A stretch of DNA of 64,000 nt from Triatoma infestans (taxonomy: Eukaryota > Arthropoda > Insecta > Hemiptera > Reduviidae), in contig JAAEAF010014373.1 of assembly GCA_011037195.1 (NCBI GenBank), forward strand, positions 62,001-126,000, in the 5' to 3' direction. Shown here piece by piece: positions 31,193 to 44,008 of this stretch (its first letter is position 1; each line of letters begins with the position of its first letter). Below the pieces are notes generated by a model that was not told the DNA's origin, ran no database searches, and was given only the letters and a program-made list of their open reading frames with translations. Made by a program: the position numbers and the translations under genes.

Positions 31193-31439
31193 TCATTTAC
31201 CCGAAGGAGTATTTGCTACACCAACCGTATCACCGATTCGAGTTTTGTCTGTATTAATTTGTTGCGGACTTCGATTAACAGGTCCGTAAGATTGTGAATT
31301 CTGTTGATTCTGTGTCACATCATTGGTCACTGGTGCTGTAGCAGCAGGCTGATTGTATGCTGGACTAGAAATTGCTGAGCATATTCCCATCAACACTGCT
31401 GAGATAATTGCAATCTGCAACAATTGATTGTTAGAAATT
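31193..31439 (-). pseudogene. Small secreted protein, copy 1 (start codon lost)
   Basis: Paralogue of 53876-54151. Frame reads SNNQ, then a hydrophobic signal segment LLQIAIISAVLMGICSA, then a Pro/Asn/Gln/Thr-rich mature part ending TVGVANTPSGK and TGA. The codon matching the ATG of the other copy is ATT (31439-31437), so this copy lacks the normal start; only a TTG follows at 31423. A conserved GATATGTAAGT about 40 bp past the stop looks like a donor in the 3' UTR. Confidence 0.5.
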
Positions 31440-33559
31440 ATTTAAGAAAATTTCCATTATTCATCTAAATCAATGAATAAAGTTGCACTTTTAATCTCTA
31501 ATCAGCAAAAAACATTTTGACTATGTATAGATCTAAAGTAAACAAGTGTTGCCAGCTTTCTAATAAACAAAATTTAAAATTTCAATAGATTGCTAAAATA
31601 TTTAAAACAATAAAAATGTAAAAAAAGTTAAGATAATTATTAACAATTCATCAAGTCTGAGATTTTATACTTCGTAGCAAGCAAGTTTTTGTCATTCCTG
31701 ACCGATTTCGGATTTTCATTCATCGCCGCATTAAAGCTATGAAATTCATAAAGAGCGCTAATTTTGTCTTAATGTTTTCGTTATCCAGCATTGCGGACCT
31801 ATCAACAAATTCAATTCATAAAATATCAAAAAACATTATGGTATAACATTAACTCTAACCTAACCTGCTATAACCATTCTGCACAAGTAGCCCACCCTTT
31901 TAGAAGTGATTATTCCTATATTTTTCCAATTTCTTCCATTTAATCCTGCCAAACGTTACTTCTTCGTTCATTCGATTTCCAGCCAAGTTTTCTTGTATTT
32001 CATCTATCCAATTCTCTCTCAGTCTTCCGTTTTTCTTTCTTACTTCCATTTGCTGTGTTTAGTTTTCCGACTCATTATATATCAAGCTTCTACTTGTTAT
32101 AATTACATGGTTCTATTCCACTAATAGTTCGATTTCTTTTTACTTTCTTACTCCTAGTAAGAGGAAGTATTGCAATCGTATCAAATTTTCGATTGCAAGT
32201 TTTCACCCGAATTATCCGTTTTGAGGTCCCCTGAGTCCAAAAAAGTGGTTTTTAAAAAATTGTGTGTTGTGTGTGCGTATGAACAGCTTAGCTCAAAAAG
32301 GAAAAACCGTAGAAAATAGAAACATGATATTCCATTTAGGTATCAGCATGGCATCTGACTGTGTGTCATCTGGCAAAATTCCTCTACCGGATGTACCACT
32401 TTACTTATTGGTTTCTTACTTTTTTACGTTTTTCTCTAAGCTGGTTTCAACGATTTTCTTTAAACTTGATATATCAACTACATATGCAAGGAGCTACAAC
32501 TTCTATTTGAAACGTATGTTTCTGGAAAAATTCATTAAAGGGCAGTTAGGGTGGAGGGATGGGGTTAGGTTTTCATGTAATGTGCTATTTCAGTTTATTA
32601 AACAATTTTATCATCTAAATTATGTTAATTAGAATTAAATATGTGGTTGAAATCCGGGGTTTCAAAAAATCGGATAACCGAAAGTGCGTTTACATCACCA
32701 CTTTACTAAATGTACTTTTTCGCGATTTTCTCAAAAATACCTCCGACGATTTTCTAGAAACGTCCTTTATAAGCTAAACATACAATGATCTACAACTTTC
32801 ATTTAAAACATTTCTCTGGGAAAATTCCGAGTTTCAAGAAAATTAGTAAACCGGAAGTGCGCTTTTACTGGACAGTTTTTTCAGTTTTCGACAAATTTCA
32901 TTAAATTTGGTACACAAACTATAAAATTTGCCAATTATAATTTTGAGAACTGGAGTGAGAGAAAGTTTTCAAACCAGATTTTTCTTATTTTGTTACGAGA
33001 AACTAATTTTTTGTTGATTAAGCTCATGCCTAAATTTTTATCTTTGTAGTACACTTTCAACACTTCAGGATTGCGCCACATACATAAAATTAAGAGCATC
33101 GTAATGAATTCCTAAAAACTGCAGATCCAAGAAAACCGTTTGTGGTTGTTAAACATCAATTTCATATTGTTCCACAAGTAAAAACAAATTGGCGGATGTT
33201 GCATTTCCGCCTAATTTTCTTTTGCCTAATTTTTCAAGAATGGAATGGAAATTCTGAATTTTTCTTTATAGCTCACATTCATTATGTAAAACAGTAAATA
33301 TTATTTTAAAAAGGTTGTTTTGTTGCATTTTTTAAATAAAAACTTATCATTGTACAATTTGATAATTTATAAAATATCTAAGAAAGGAAAATTAGTAAAT
33401 AAATTCTAAATTAGTTTATAGCTACAAATAATTAGCTATAAATAATAAACCCACAATAGTGTAGAAGAGAAGGTGTGCAATATGGTTGTATGTGGGCCCA
33501 ATATGAAATTTAGCTTTATCATGCTGACCACGCCAACATTTGAATATACATTCATTACA

Positions 33560-34420
33560 CATAATGATTGGTTAACTATTTCTATGGCAAATATAGTTTT
33601 GAAAGTTTGTTAGGAAATATATTTTTTACCTATTTTCCTTTCTACTAATTTTATAAATGATCTAATTGTCTAACAATAAACGTTTCAGTTATGAGAATAA
33701 AAGAAGGGATCGAATGCATCACCTTCTGGGTGAGATAAGATTCATTATCCAATGGTACGAAATCTGCCGCTCTTAGCTCCGAAAATTTTGTTAATAATCC
33801 TTAATGAAATATGTGACAATTTCATTCCGGATTTGAATTAATCGTTCAATAATGGAAAATTAAGAAAAGGTACATTAAATCGGGAAAAACTCTTCACTTA
33901 TTTTATATTACCGGCCAATTGCTATATCTTCATGTGATGTAAAGCATGCGAAAGATGATAAAGCTAGGTTAAATTGGTGGCTAGAAGTATATAAGAAACT
34001 TCCCTCATATCTATTTGTCTAGCATTTGTCAATGAGTTGCAGAACAAGTTAACGGAAAACAAACATACTTTGACAACGTATGTGGATATACATAAAGATA
34101 TGCAACATAAATAAAGCTATATTGAAAGATAAAATGGTGCAAATTAGAGTTCCGGGTAGGCTTGTTATAAACATAATTTTGCAAAGGAGGATTCTAGTAC
34201 TAGCTGCGATGATAAGGTTAGGGGCCTAGAACTATCGGCTGATATCGTTTCATCAGCTGCCTCAAACGGGACTTTCGAGGCTGGCGGAATTTGTCTCATC
34301 ACACAGGTTTTGGCACAAATGGATACAGCCTGTTTGTTCCAGAATGTTTGGATTTATGACTGAAATTTACACCAGATTGACTGCTTTGCATAGGATCTCG
34401 AGGTGATAATTACCTCTTAG
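33560..34420. other. No recognised feature
   Basis: AT-rich unique-looking sequence between the repeat block and the LINE/PolB remnants. I see no ORF or structure worth naming. Confidence 0.5.
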
Positions 34421-34604
34421 TATGGCTTGTTCAGATTCATATTTTGTTCATTTGACATATATGACATACTTAAAAAAGAATGGAGTGATTGTATGGTTTG
34501 AGAGATTAGTGTGGGTTAAGGAGAGGCTAGCCAACTCAAATTTCTTGTTTACAGATAGATCCAGTTCGATCCATGGCGTGGTTTTGCCGTATGGGACCCC
34601 CAGA
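34420..34604 (+). pseudogene. LINE RNase H-region fragment
   Basis: Closely similar to 39733-39890 (TGACATATATGACA(T/A)ACTTAAAAA start, CTAGCCAAC and GATCCATGG landmarks). The frame has FLFTDRSSS, like the TDGS start of a LINE RNase H domain. It stops abruptly where PolB-like sequence begins. Confidence 0.5.
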
Positions 34605-34925
34605 CTGTTTAGAAATGTGTGTGAATCTATTTACAGCATTGATCCAAGTTGGTAATTCACAACGCCTGGGTTGGTATTTGACGCCTGTTTGAAATATACA
34701 CAAGTAAAATTGGAACTATTGACCGATTATGAAAAACATCTTATGATTGAATCCGGTATTCGTGGAGGTATCACGTCATGTGTTACAAGACATTCCAAAG
34801 CCAATTTGTTGCAATTTGCTCAAGCCAAGCACTCCTAAAGGATTAATTTGGACATGCCAACGTACTACTGTTCACACTTACGATGCTACAAAGTTTGGTC
34901 CTGGGTTAACTGCCTTGCTACATGT
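34605..34925 (+). pseudogene. Second, unrelated Polinton-type PolB remnant
   Basis: + strand reading gives SIDPSW, a stop, FTTPGLVFDACLKYTQ, VKLELLTDYEKHLMIESGIRGGI and later HTYDATKFG. This corresponds to the segment of the intact POLB around its LDPAYYFTLPGLSWDAM, ELLTEYDQILMIERGVRGG and motif A regions, but is clearly a different lineage. It is broken by a stop and shifts and runs into the satellite array at about 34926. Confidence 0.7.
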
Positions 34926-37900
34926 AAAAAGTAAAAAAATACAAAAAACACAAGTATTAAACATACCAGTTTTAACACAAACTAGTACTAAACATAAAAG
35001 TAAAATTACAAAAAACACAAGTATTAAAACATGAAAAAACATAGTATACTAGTATTAATACACAAAAAAATGAAACAATACATAAAAATGATGAAAAACA
35101 TAGTATACTAGTATTAATACACATAAAAAAGTGAAACAATACATAAAAATACATGTTCATAGTATTGGATGATAATATATTTAATGTTTCTAGCCAACTT
35201 ACCCGCATGTCCTGTATGTCATCTACCGGCTCAACAAAAATATTAAAGTCCTTAGAATGTTTCTAACAATACATAAAGTCTTTATTCATAGTATAGGATG
35301 ATAATATATTTAATGTTTGTAGCTAAATATTATAAGTGTAAACATAATTTAATTTAAACATGAACATAAAAAAAAACACAAAGTATTTGTTCATCGTATT
35401 GTATGATAATATCAAAAAAATATTAAAGTCTTTAGCTAAATATTATAAAATCTTAGCCCTAGTCTTGTATGTCATATCGCGGCTCAACAGAAATATTCAC
35501 TTCCTTAGAATATTTCTAACAATACATAAAAAAAAACAAAGTCTTTATTCATAGTATTCGATAATAATATATTTAATGTTTCTAGCTAAATTTTACACAA
35601 CTTAGCAGCATGTCCTGTATGTCATCTCACAGCTCAAAAACAATATTAAAGTCCTTAGAATGTGTTTAGCTAAATTTTATAATTTTTAACATAATTTAAT
35701 TTAAACATTAACATATTTTATTTAAACACAAACATAAAAAACACAAAGTATTTGTTCATCGTATTGTATGATAATATAGTTGGGCCTACTCCTGGGATGT
35801 CATCTCACGACTCAAAAACAATATTAAAGTCCTTAGAATGTTTCTAACAATACATAAACAAAGTCTTTATTCATAGTATTGAATGATAATTTATTTAATG
35901 TTTGTAGCTAAATATTATAACATATTTGCCCTAGTCTTGTATGTCATCTCACGAAAGAAAATAAGTGTAAAGATAATTTAATTTAAACATGAACAAAATA
36001 CATAAAAATTCACAAATCATTTGTTCATCGTATTGGATGATAATATATTTAATGTTTCTAGCTAAATATTATAAAATATTAACCGTCGACTTGGATGTCA
36101 TCTCACGGCTAAAAAAACAATATAGAAGTCCTTAGAATGTTTCTAACATGTCTTTGTTCATAGTATTGGATGATAATATATTTGATGTTTCTAGCTGAAT
36201 ATTATAAAATCTTCGCCCTAGTCTTGAATGTCATCTCACGGCTCAAAAACAATATTAAAGTCCTTAGAATGTTTCTAGCTAAATATTATAATAACTTAGC
36301 CCCTCGATGTCATCTCACAGCTCAACAGAAATATTAAAGTCCTTAGAATGTTTCTAACAATACATAAAAAAAGACACAAAATCTTTATTCATAGTATATG
36401 ATAATATATTTAATGTTTCTAGCTAAATATTATAAAAAATTAGCCCTCAACTTGCATTTCATCTCACGGCTAAAAAACAATATTAAAGTTCTTAGAATGT
36501 TTCTAACAATACATAAAAAAAAAAATCAAAGTCTTTATTCATAGAATAGGATGATAATATATTTAGCCGCCTAGTCTAGGATGTCATCTCACGGCTCAAA
36601 AGCAATATTATGGTCCTTAGAATGTTTCTAGCTAAATATTATAAGTGTAAACATAATTTAATTTAAACATGAACATAAACATAAAAAACACGAAGTATTT
36701 GTTCATCATATCAAAAAATGATAATATCAAAAAATATTAAAGTGCTTAGCTAAATATTATAAAATATTAGCCCTAGTCTTGTATGTCATCTCCCGGCTCA
36801 AAATCAATATTAAAGTCCTTAGAATGTTTCTAGCTAAATATTATAAGTATAAACATAATTTAATTTAAACATGAACATAAACATAAAAAACACAAGTATT
36901 TGTTCATCGTATTGTATGATAATATATTTAATGTTTTTAGCTAAATATTATAAAATATTAGCCCTAGTCCTGGTATGTCATCTCACGGCTCAAAAACAAT
37001 ATGAAAGTCCTTAAAATGTGTTTAGCTAAATATTGTATCTAACTATAAATAAAGAAAACAAAGTCTTTGTTCATAGTATTGGATGATAATATATTTAATG
37101 TTTCTAGCTAAATATTATAAAAACTTAGCCCTCGACTTAAAAAAAAACAAAGTCTTTATTCATAGTATAGGATGATAATATATTTAATGTTTGTTGCTAA
37201 ATATTATAAAAACTTAGCCCCCGACTTGGATGTCACATCTCACGGCTAAAAAACAATATTAAACTGCTTAAAATGTGTTTAGCTATATATTATAAAAACA
37301 TAGTCTTGGATGCATCTCACGGCTCAAGAAAAATATTACAGTCCGTAGAATGTTTCCAACAATACATAATAAAAACAAAGTCTTTGTTTATGGTATTGGA
37401 TGATAATATATTTGGCCCTAGTCCTGGGATGTCATCTCACGCCTTAACAAAAATATTAAAGTCCTTAGAATGTCCTTAGAACAATACATAAAAAAATCAA
37501 AGTCTTTGTTCATAGTATAGTCTAACAACCTAAAAAACACAAAGCATTTGTTCATCGTATTGTATGATAATATCAGAAATTATTAAAGTCCTTAGCTAAA
37601 TATTATAACCACTTAGCCCTCGAGGTGGATGTCATCTCACGGCTCAAAAACAATATTACAGTCCTTAACATGTTTCAAGCTAAATATCATAAAAACTTAG
37701 CCCTAGTCTTGTATGCCATCTTAAGGCTCAAAAACAATGTTACAGTCCTTAGAATGTGTTTAGCTAAATATTATAAGTGTAAACATAATTTAAACATGAA
37801 CAAAATATCAAAAAATATCAAAGTGTTTAGCTAAATATTATAAAATATTAGCCCTCGACTTGGAAGACATCTCACGGCTTGAAAACAATGTTAAAGTCCT

Positions 37901-39520
37901 TAGAATGTGTTTATCTAAAATATTATAAGTTTAAACATAATTTAAACATGAACAAAATATCAAAAAATATTAAAGTCTTTAGCTAAATATTATAAAATAT
38001 TAGCCCGCGACTTGGATGACATTTCACGGCTCAAAAACAATATTAAAGTCCTTAGAATGTTTCAAGCTAAATTTTACACAACTTAGCCGCATGTCCTGTA
38101 TGTCATCTCACGGCTCAAAAACACTTATTAAAGTCCTTAGAATGTGTTTAACTAAATATTATAAGTGTAAACATGAATAGAATCCATAAAAATGCACAAA
38201 GTATTGAATATCAAAAAATATTAAAGTCCTTAGGTAAATATTATAAAATGTTTGCTCACGATTTGGAAGCCATCTCGTGGCTCAAAAACAATATTACAGT
38301 CCTTAGAATGTTATTAACAATGCATAAAAAAAAAACAAAGTCTTTATTCATAGTATTGAATGATAATTTATTTAATGTTTTTAGCTAAAATTATAAAATA
38401 TTAGCCCTAGACTTGGATGACATCTCACGACTCAAAATCTATATTAAAGTCCTTAGAATGTGTTTATCTAAAATATTATAAGTGTAAACATAATTTAAAC
38501 ATGAACAAAATATCAAAAAATATTAAAGTCCTTAGCTAAATTTTATAAAATATTAGCCCTAGTCTTGTATCTCATCTCGCGGCTCAAATATGATAATAAA
38601 GTCCTTAGAATGTGTTTAGCTAAATATTATAAGTGTAAACATGAATAGAATCCATAAAAATGCACAAAGTATTGAATATAAAAAAATATTAAAGTGTTTA
38701 GCTAAATATTATAAAATATTAGCCCTAGTCTTGTATGCCATCTCACGGCTCAAAAACAATCTTAAAGTCCTTAGAATGTGTTTAGCTAAAATATTATTAG
38801 TGTAAACATGAACAAAATATCAAAAAATAATAAAGTGTTTAGCTAAATATTATAAAATATTAGCCCTAGTCTTGTATGCCATCTCGCGGCTCAAAAACTT
38901 TATTAAAGTCCTTAGAATGTGTTTAGCTAAAATATTATAAGTGTAAACATGAACAAAATATAAAAAAATATTTTATAAGTGTTTATATATTTTATAAGTG
39001 TTTAGCTAAATTTTATAAAATATTAGCCCTAGTCTTGTATGCCATCTCGCGGCTCAAAAATGATAATAAAGTCCTTAGAATATTTCTAACAATACATAAA
39101 AAAAAACAGTCTTTATTCATAGTATTAGATGATAATATATGTAATGTTTGTAGCTAAATATTATAAAACATAGCCGCATGTCGTGTGTATCATCTCCCGG
39201 CTCAAAAACAATATTACAGTCCTTAGAATGTTTCTAGCTAAATATTATAAAACATAGCCGCATGCCTCGCATGCCATCTCCCGGCTCAAAAAAAATTTTT
39301 TTCCCTGACAAATTTCGACCTTATATTTTCAAGCTAAATATTATAAAACATAGCCGCAGGTCAGGCATGCCCATCTCGCGGCTAACAAATATTCTTTTTA
39401 CCTTAGATTGTTTTCAAGCTAGATTTTTCAAAACGTAGCCGCATGCCTCGCATGCCATCCCGCGGCTCAAAAATATTTTTTTTCCTTGGTTAAAAATCAG
39501 ATGGGGGTCTCATCGTAATT
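34926..39520. repeat. Satellite-like array of about 4.6 kb, roughly 30 units
   Basis: A core unit recurs about 30 times: TTAGCC(C), about 20 bases, then TGTCATCTCACGGCTCAAAA, AATATTAAAGTCCTTAGAATGT and TAGCTAAATATTATAA. Units are joined by two alternating linkers, one with ACAAAGTCTTTATTCATAGTATTGGATGATAATATATTTAATG-like sequence, the other with TGTAAACATAATTTAATTTAAACATGAACATAAA. Spacing varies (about 75-250 bp). Right-hand units (39170-39480) are GC-richer, with perfect AGCCGC...GCGGCT arms. Short ORFs inside are incidental. Confidence 0.85.
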
Positions 39521-39729
39521 TTGTAGCCGCGCGCCAGACCCCTGCCTTCGGGCGTAAACTCATAAGTGCCTGGGGCTCAAAAAAAATGGCCCTAGAATCA
39601 GCAAATTATATCTACTACTGAATATTATTACATCGGAAATAAAAAGAAAATTACTCTCTAATTTTTGGAGTTTCTGTAACAATATAAGATCTCTTAAGAT
39701 GTAGAAGCCAAAAAACCGAGGTAAAAAAA

Positions 39730-40660
39730 ATCTGACATATATGACAAACTTAAAAACGAAAGGGGTGATTGTACAGTTTGGGGGGTTAATGCGGTGCTTA
39801 AGGGAGCCTAGCCAACCTGTTTCTTGTTTAAGATGTATTCAACTTGATCCATGGTGTAGGTCGTGCCATATGGGACCCTAGACTGGCATCTCTAAGAAGT
39901 ATAGGCTTTCGAATATAGCCTCAGGTTATACGGCGGTGTTGGAAGCTATCTGAAAGCCATAAGTCAGGCAGATATAATAGTCCATGAGAGAGACAACACT
40001 GTATGGCAGTTTTCAGTGACTCAAGAAGTGCTCCTGTGAGGAAGTTCAAATGCCTTGGGATGTAATAAACCCGGCACTCATAGAATTAGCGAATAGTTGG
40101 GAGAATGCTGCAGGAAGGATACATTTAGTGTGTTTAAGGGACATGACGGGATCCAAGGAAATGAATATGTCGGGTGTAGAAATTCCGGTACCTAGTTTGG
40201 GAGATATTAGTAATGCTCCGAAAAGTTGCTACTTATAATTATGGTGGGATCATTATGAAAATGAATGAATATACAGACCAATATTTATTATTCAGACATA
40301 TAGCCTCGATTTCATTGTAAACCTTGGTTTGAAGAGTGGGATGGGGACAGGCATTTTTATACCAGGACATTGCGATTGAGATTTAACAATAACCCCAAGA
40401 AGCCGCACGTTCTTAAACCTAAATGCAATTGCGATAACGGGGAGGATGGCGATATCAATCATTTACTTTTTGGCTATATAGGTCAAAAAGAGGAATGGTT
40501 TTAACCGAACTGTCCGATTATGTACGATTTCCCTGCAACGCAAACAGCATATTAGGAATTATGGAAAAGAAAGCACTTTATTCCATATATAATTTTATCA
40601 AATGGAATAAAATAAAATATAAGTCGGATTAGGAATTATCTTCCTGTATACTTAGTCCTG
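39730..40660 (+). pseudogene. LINE C-terminus: RNase H and zinc knuckle remnant
   Basis: Frames in order: an RNase H-type stretch with KGHDGIQGNEYV (the HxGIxGNE motif, about 40140), then WFEEWDGDRHFYTRTLRLRF and CNCDNGEDGDINHLLFGY, a C-terminal knuckle. Stops and shifts throughout. The knuckle part recurs at 56030-56190 in a second, 5'-truncated copy. Confidence 0.65.
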
Positions 40661-41457
40661 TCTACATTACACTCATACTAGACACCAAAACAACATAATA
40701 TATATATGTATATATATACACAGGCATTAACATAAAATTGTTTCAGATATGACATGGCTAAAAGAATTGAACAAGAGCCGCCTCGACCAAGATACTCTTA
40801 TCTCTGTAAGGACGGAGAAAGTAGAAGGAGAAGAGGGTGCAGGAACCTTAAGAAACATTAAAGGAGAGATGTTAATTTGAAAACCCTGGATTGGGTTTTT
40901 TCCACCAACATATTGACAGTTGGAGGCAATTAGAAGCCACGTAGATAATAATGTCAATATACTGGTTTTTCCAGCCCTCAAAAACAAAATAACTGGTTAA
41001 TGCAATAACAGGCAAAACCACAAAATAAATCAATATATTTAAAGATAGCAACTCACTTGTATACTTGTAGCCATAACTCAGAGTTGTATATGTTTTCTAT
41101 TTCTTTTAAATGTTAGAGAAATGTGCTTGTATTTTAGTAAAAATTTATAAATGGATTCTTTCCGAAACTCAGTTGCTGTTTATGTATATATATTACACTA
41201 GTGGACAGGTTGGTTAATATAGATAAATTTAATAAGTTAAATTATTAGGAATGTTAGGTAAGATAACTAAAAGCGAAAAGTTGAAATATTAAGTGAATAA
41301 TCAAATAATAACTATAATTGAATAATTAAAATAATTAAAGTGAAACTGAAATTTTATAAATTTTAATTAGCCAATTAAATTTTTAAATAACAGAAAAGTA
41401 AAAAAATGCCTGTTTCTTTTGAACTAACGTTATTGCTTCTTCCTGCCGATTTGGTTG
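40660..41457 (+). repeat. LINE 3'-end repeat, copy 1
   Basis: Matches 56330-57170 closely, ending at TTTGGTTG where an LTR element begins. The other copy continues with TAAAGTTTGGCC, so it shows the uninterrupted site. Confidence 0.75.
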
Positions 41458-43122
41458 TGTAATGACATATCAGGGTCATAGCAATGTCAAAGTGGCTCCA
41501 GCCAGCCGCTATCTTCACAAAGGATGGCAGGAAGAGAGGATAATTTATAACTAGTGGCCCAGCCGGCCGCTGTCTTCAAGACAAGGGCCGCGGCCAAACA
41601 AAAACCCTTTTCAATACAAGGGTCAATACATTACATCAAAGACAGCACCGATAAAGCTGGCCACTGACCTAAATGACATTGGCCAAGGTCGCACACTACG
41701 AGAGATGTCTTAGTGTGAGTTGTGATTAATACTAATAAAAACTTCGCGCCACTAGAGGAGGGGATCATTATATCAGTAGCCACAGTATCATCAGTATCAC
41801 ATTTCTGTGGTTAAATTCACTAGGGGATCAGTATATCGTTATATCACTATAGCGTCAGTCTATCAGTATATATCATTACAGTTCGAGAGCGCGTCCCTAT
41901 ACAAGGTTAAACTTATAATTATTTTCATAGTTGTGCATATTAGTTTATTTATTTTAATCATTTTAAATTATTTGTTGTTTATCTCCTATTTATTTCTAAT
42001 TATTTCATGTTAATAGTAACCATTTCTCACATTTAAATTATTGTAAAAATATAGTCTATTTTTATAAATTCAGTGTTAGTAATTCAAGCAATAACTCTCT
42101 AAACTAACTTCCGTCTAATAAATCCCTCTTCAAGACATCTAACTTCATACCTCAGGAATCAGGACAATTGATTCCACTACATCTGGTGGCAGCGACTAGG
42201 ATCCGAACAGCGATTCCAGTAGTCCTTCTGAGTAAGTCAAATTTTTATACATATTTTTTTTTAATTATTAACTTTTATACTGTAATCATATCCGTTCAAT
42301 TAAACTGAACTATTTTTTTTGAATTTATGAAAACTAGGGGATCTAGGAAAACTCGTGCAAGTCCCGTTAAAATTTCTGACTCTCAATCAATTAAAAACAT
42401 GATCACATATAATCTCAATGGTATGCAGATGTCTCTAGAAGAGGCAGTGCAACACCTCTTGGGTGAAAGGGAAAGGTCTGCACCTGCTCCCCCGGCCCAA
42501 GATAAAACGTCCATTATTGCCAGTCTAAACCTCTTAAATCAGATTCCGTGTTTTGATGGGGAACAGAACACGAATATCGAACTGTTTGTAGAACAGGTAC
42601 AACGCTGTGCTAGATTATCACGGTGGGACGACGATACCACATTAGAAGTGGTTAAATTCAAAATTTCCGGTACCGCCAAAGCCTTCTACAATACGCAAAA
42701 ATCGCTACTATTACGAGAAGGTAAAGTAGTTGATTTTAAAACTATATCAAAACTGCTGCTCAACCGGTACCACACAGAACAAACGCCTCTCGTTCTGTTA
42801 CGGCAAATCACGAACATGCAGGCTTCCCCAGACGACTCAGTAGAAAAAAATCGCCGACAAGCTCCGTCACCTGCACGCTTTAATTTCGGACAAGGCCGAA
42901 GCTAACCCACAACTGAAGTTACAGACAGTGTTAAATAAAATTACCACCGACACATTCATTAGACTACTTGCTCAAAATCTAAGGAACGAAGTTCGCACTA
43001 AACTCCCGGAAACATTAGGCAGTGCGCTAGAATATACCACGGCACTGAGAGAAATAAAGGCTGCAGACTCTGCTCCGTCAGTGTTTGCGATCAACCCGGG
43101 AGGGCCCGGGTTCTATATATAA
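41458..43122 (+). mobile_element. Truncated Ty3/gypsy element: LTR, PBS and partial gag
   Basis: LTR 41458-42181 (TGTAATGACA...CACTACA, about 724 bp), a primer-binding site starting TGGTGGCAGCGAC at about 42185, then gag. Coding stops at about 43122, where an unrelated repeat begins, so the element lacks pol and its 3' LTR. The left boundary is confirmed by the empty homologous site at about 57170. Confidence 0.8.
42327..43122 (+). pseudogene. Ty3/gypsy gag, frameshifted and truncated
   Basis: ATG 42327 opens a frame with a Gag capsid core: IPCFDGEQNTNIELFVEQV, LEVVKFKISGTAKAFY and ISKLLLNRYH. The frame shifts in the A7 run near 42845-42851; the continuation (LNKITTDTFIRLLAQNLRNE...) is in the next frame, open to 43122. 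No nucleocapsid knuckle remains because the element is cut there. Confidence 0.8.
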
Positions 43123-43772
43123 AAAAACTACACATATCAACTGCTAGAACTTTTATTTGAAACTTTTCTCTGGACAATGCATTTAAGGACATTTTTTGGG
43201 GAGGGGTGGATTTATGTCTGTGAAGTATTATTACAGTTCATTACACAATTCTATCAACTAAATAATATTAATTATAAATAAGTATGTTATTGAAATTCAG
43301 AGTTTGAAGTAAATCCGATCACCGATTTGCGTTTTTCTGAAAAGTATTTTTGAATATTCTGCTAATTTTCTCAAATGGCACCAACGATTTTCTTTAAACT
43401 AAGTATGAAAACCACACATACAAAGAACTACAATTTTTATTTGAAACATTTTTCCAACTAATCTCATTTAAGCGGGCTTTTGGCGGAGGGATTGGGTTAT
43501 GTTTGCCTCTTATGTGCTCTCTTAGCTGATTCTGCAATTCTACCATTTACAATTTTTTTTCAGCGCAGTAAGTTTAAAAAAAATATATCTCTGGCGGAAA
43601 CCTAATATGAAAAATATAGGACCAATTAATTTAATACCACTTACTTACATTAGTGAATGTAGTAACTGGGTCAGTAACTATTGATTAATCATAGACTTCG
43701 TACTTTTGAATAGATAAAGTGGAAGTAGAAACATATAATATGCGAATATTTATTTCAATTATTTAAACTAAA
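43123..43772. repeat. Repeat block, copy 2, left part
   Basis: Same repeat family as 29955-30250 and 62040-62700. Contains two tandem-like partial units (43140-43260 and 43400-43560), each with TTTATTTGAAAC and a GG(A/C)GGGGTTATGTTTG-like stretch. Continues at 53408 after the LINE insertion. Confidence 0.7.
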
Positions 43773-44008
43773 GAGTTGTTGTTTGTTAGTCTTACATATA
43801 ACATCGTGTCTCTATATGAGTCTATAACTACATCAGATTGAGTAGATTGAGTTTATAACTGTTCATTTTTTATGAAAATTCGCATGCACAAAATTTATGA
43901 TGTTTCGAGATTATGATGTTTCGGGACTTCGACACTTAGTGACTCGTCAAAAAAAGAGGAAGAAGTCAGATTTCACCTGATTTTAAAACAACTATAAAGA
44001 TCTCAGAA

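Larger units (their letters stand above)
29955..33560. repeat. Duplicated repeat block, copy 1
   Basis: Aligns by eye, in order and orientation, with 43400-43772 plus 53408-56010 (interrupted there by a LINE). Shared pieces include GTAGTAACTGGGTCA (near 30150), the CTTCGTACTTTTGAATAGATAAAG segment, the secreted-protein ORF, and an AT-rich 3' part (about 33180-33550). A third partial copy is at about 62040-62700. Sub-blocks at 32150-32900 contain a 'CCCCTGAGTCCAAAA' motif recurring near 57340, 59060 and 61980. Confidence 0.75.

Noticed and set aside
37273..38388. Several 60-70 codon frames in the satellite array
   Set aside because: Phase is set by the repeated unit; no start, domain or conservation of reading frame between units.
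34926..39520. Possible CRISPR or hammerhead ribozyme array
   Set aside because: Units vary in spacing and lack unique spacers; the hammerhead CUGAUGA core is absent.
40737..40860. Small basic Cys-containing peptide frame (YLCKDGE...GC) behind a TTGTTTCAG splice-like site, also seen near 56460
   Set aside because: The reading frame differs by an indel between the two copies, and it lies in the presumed 3' UTR of a LINE. No conserved start or signal peptide.
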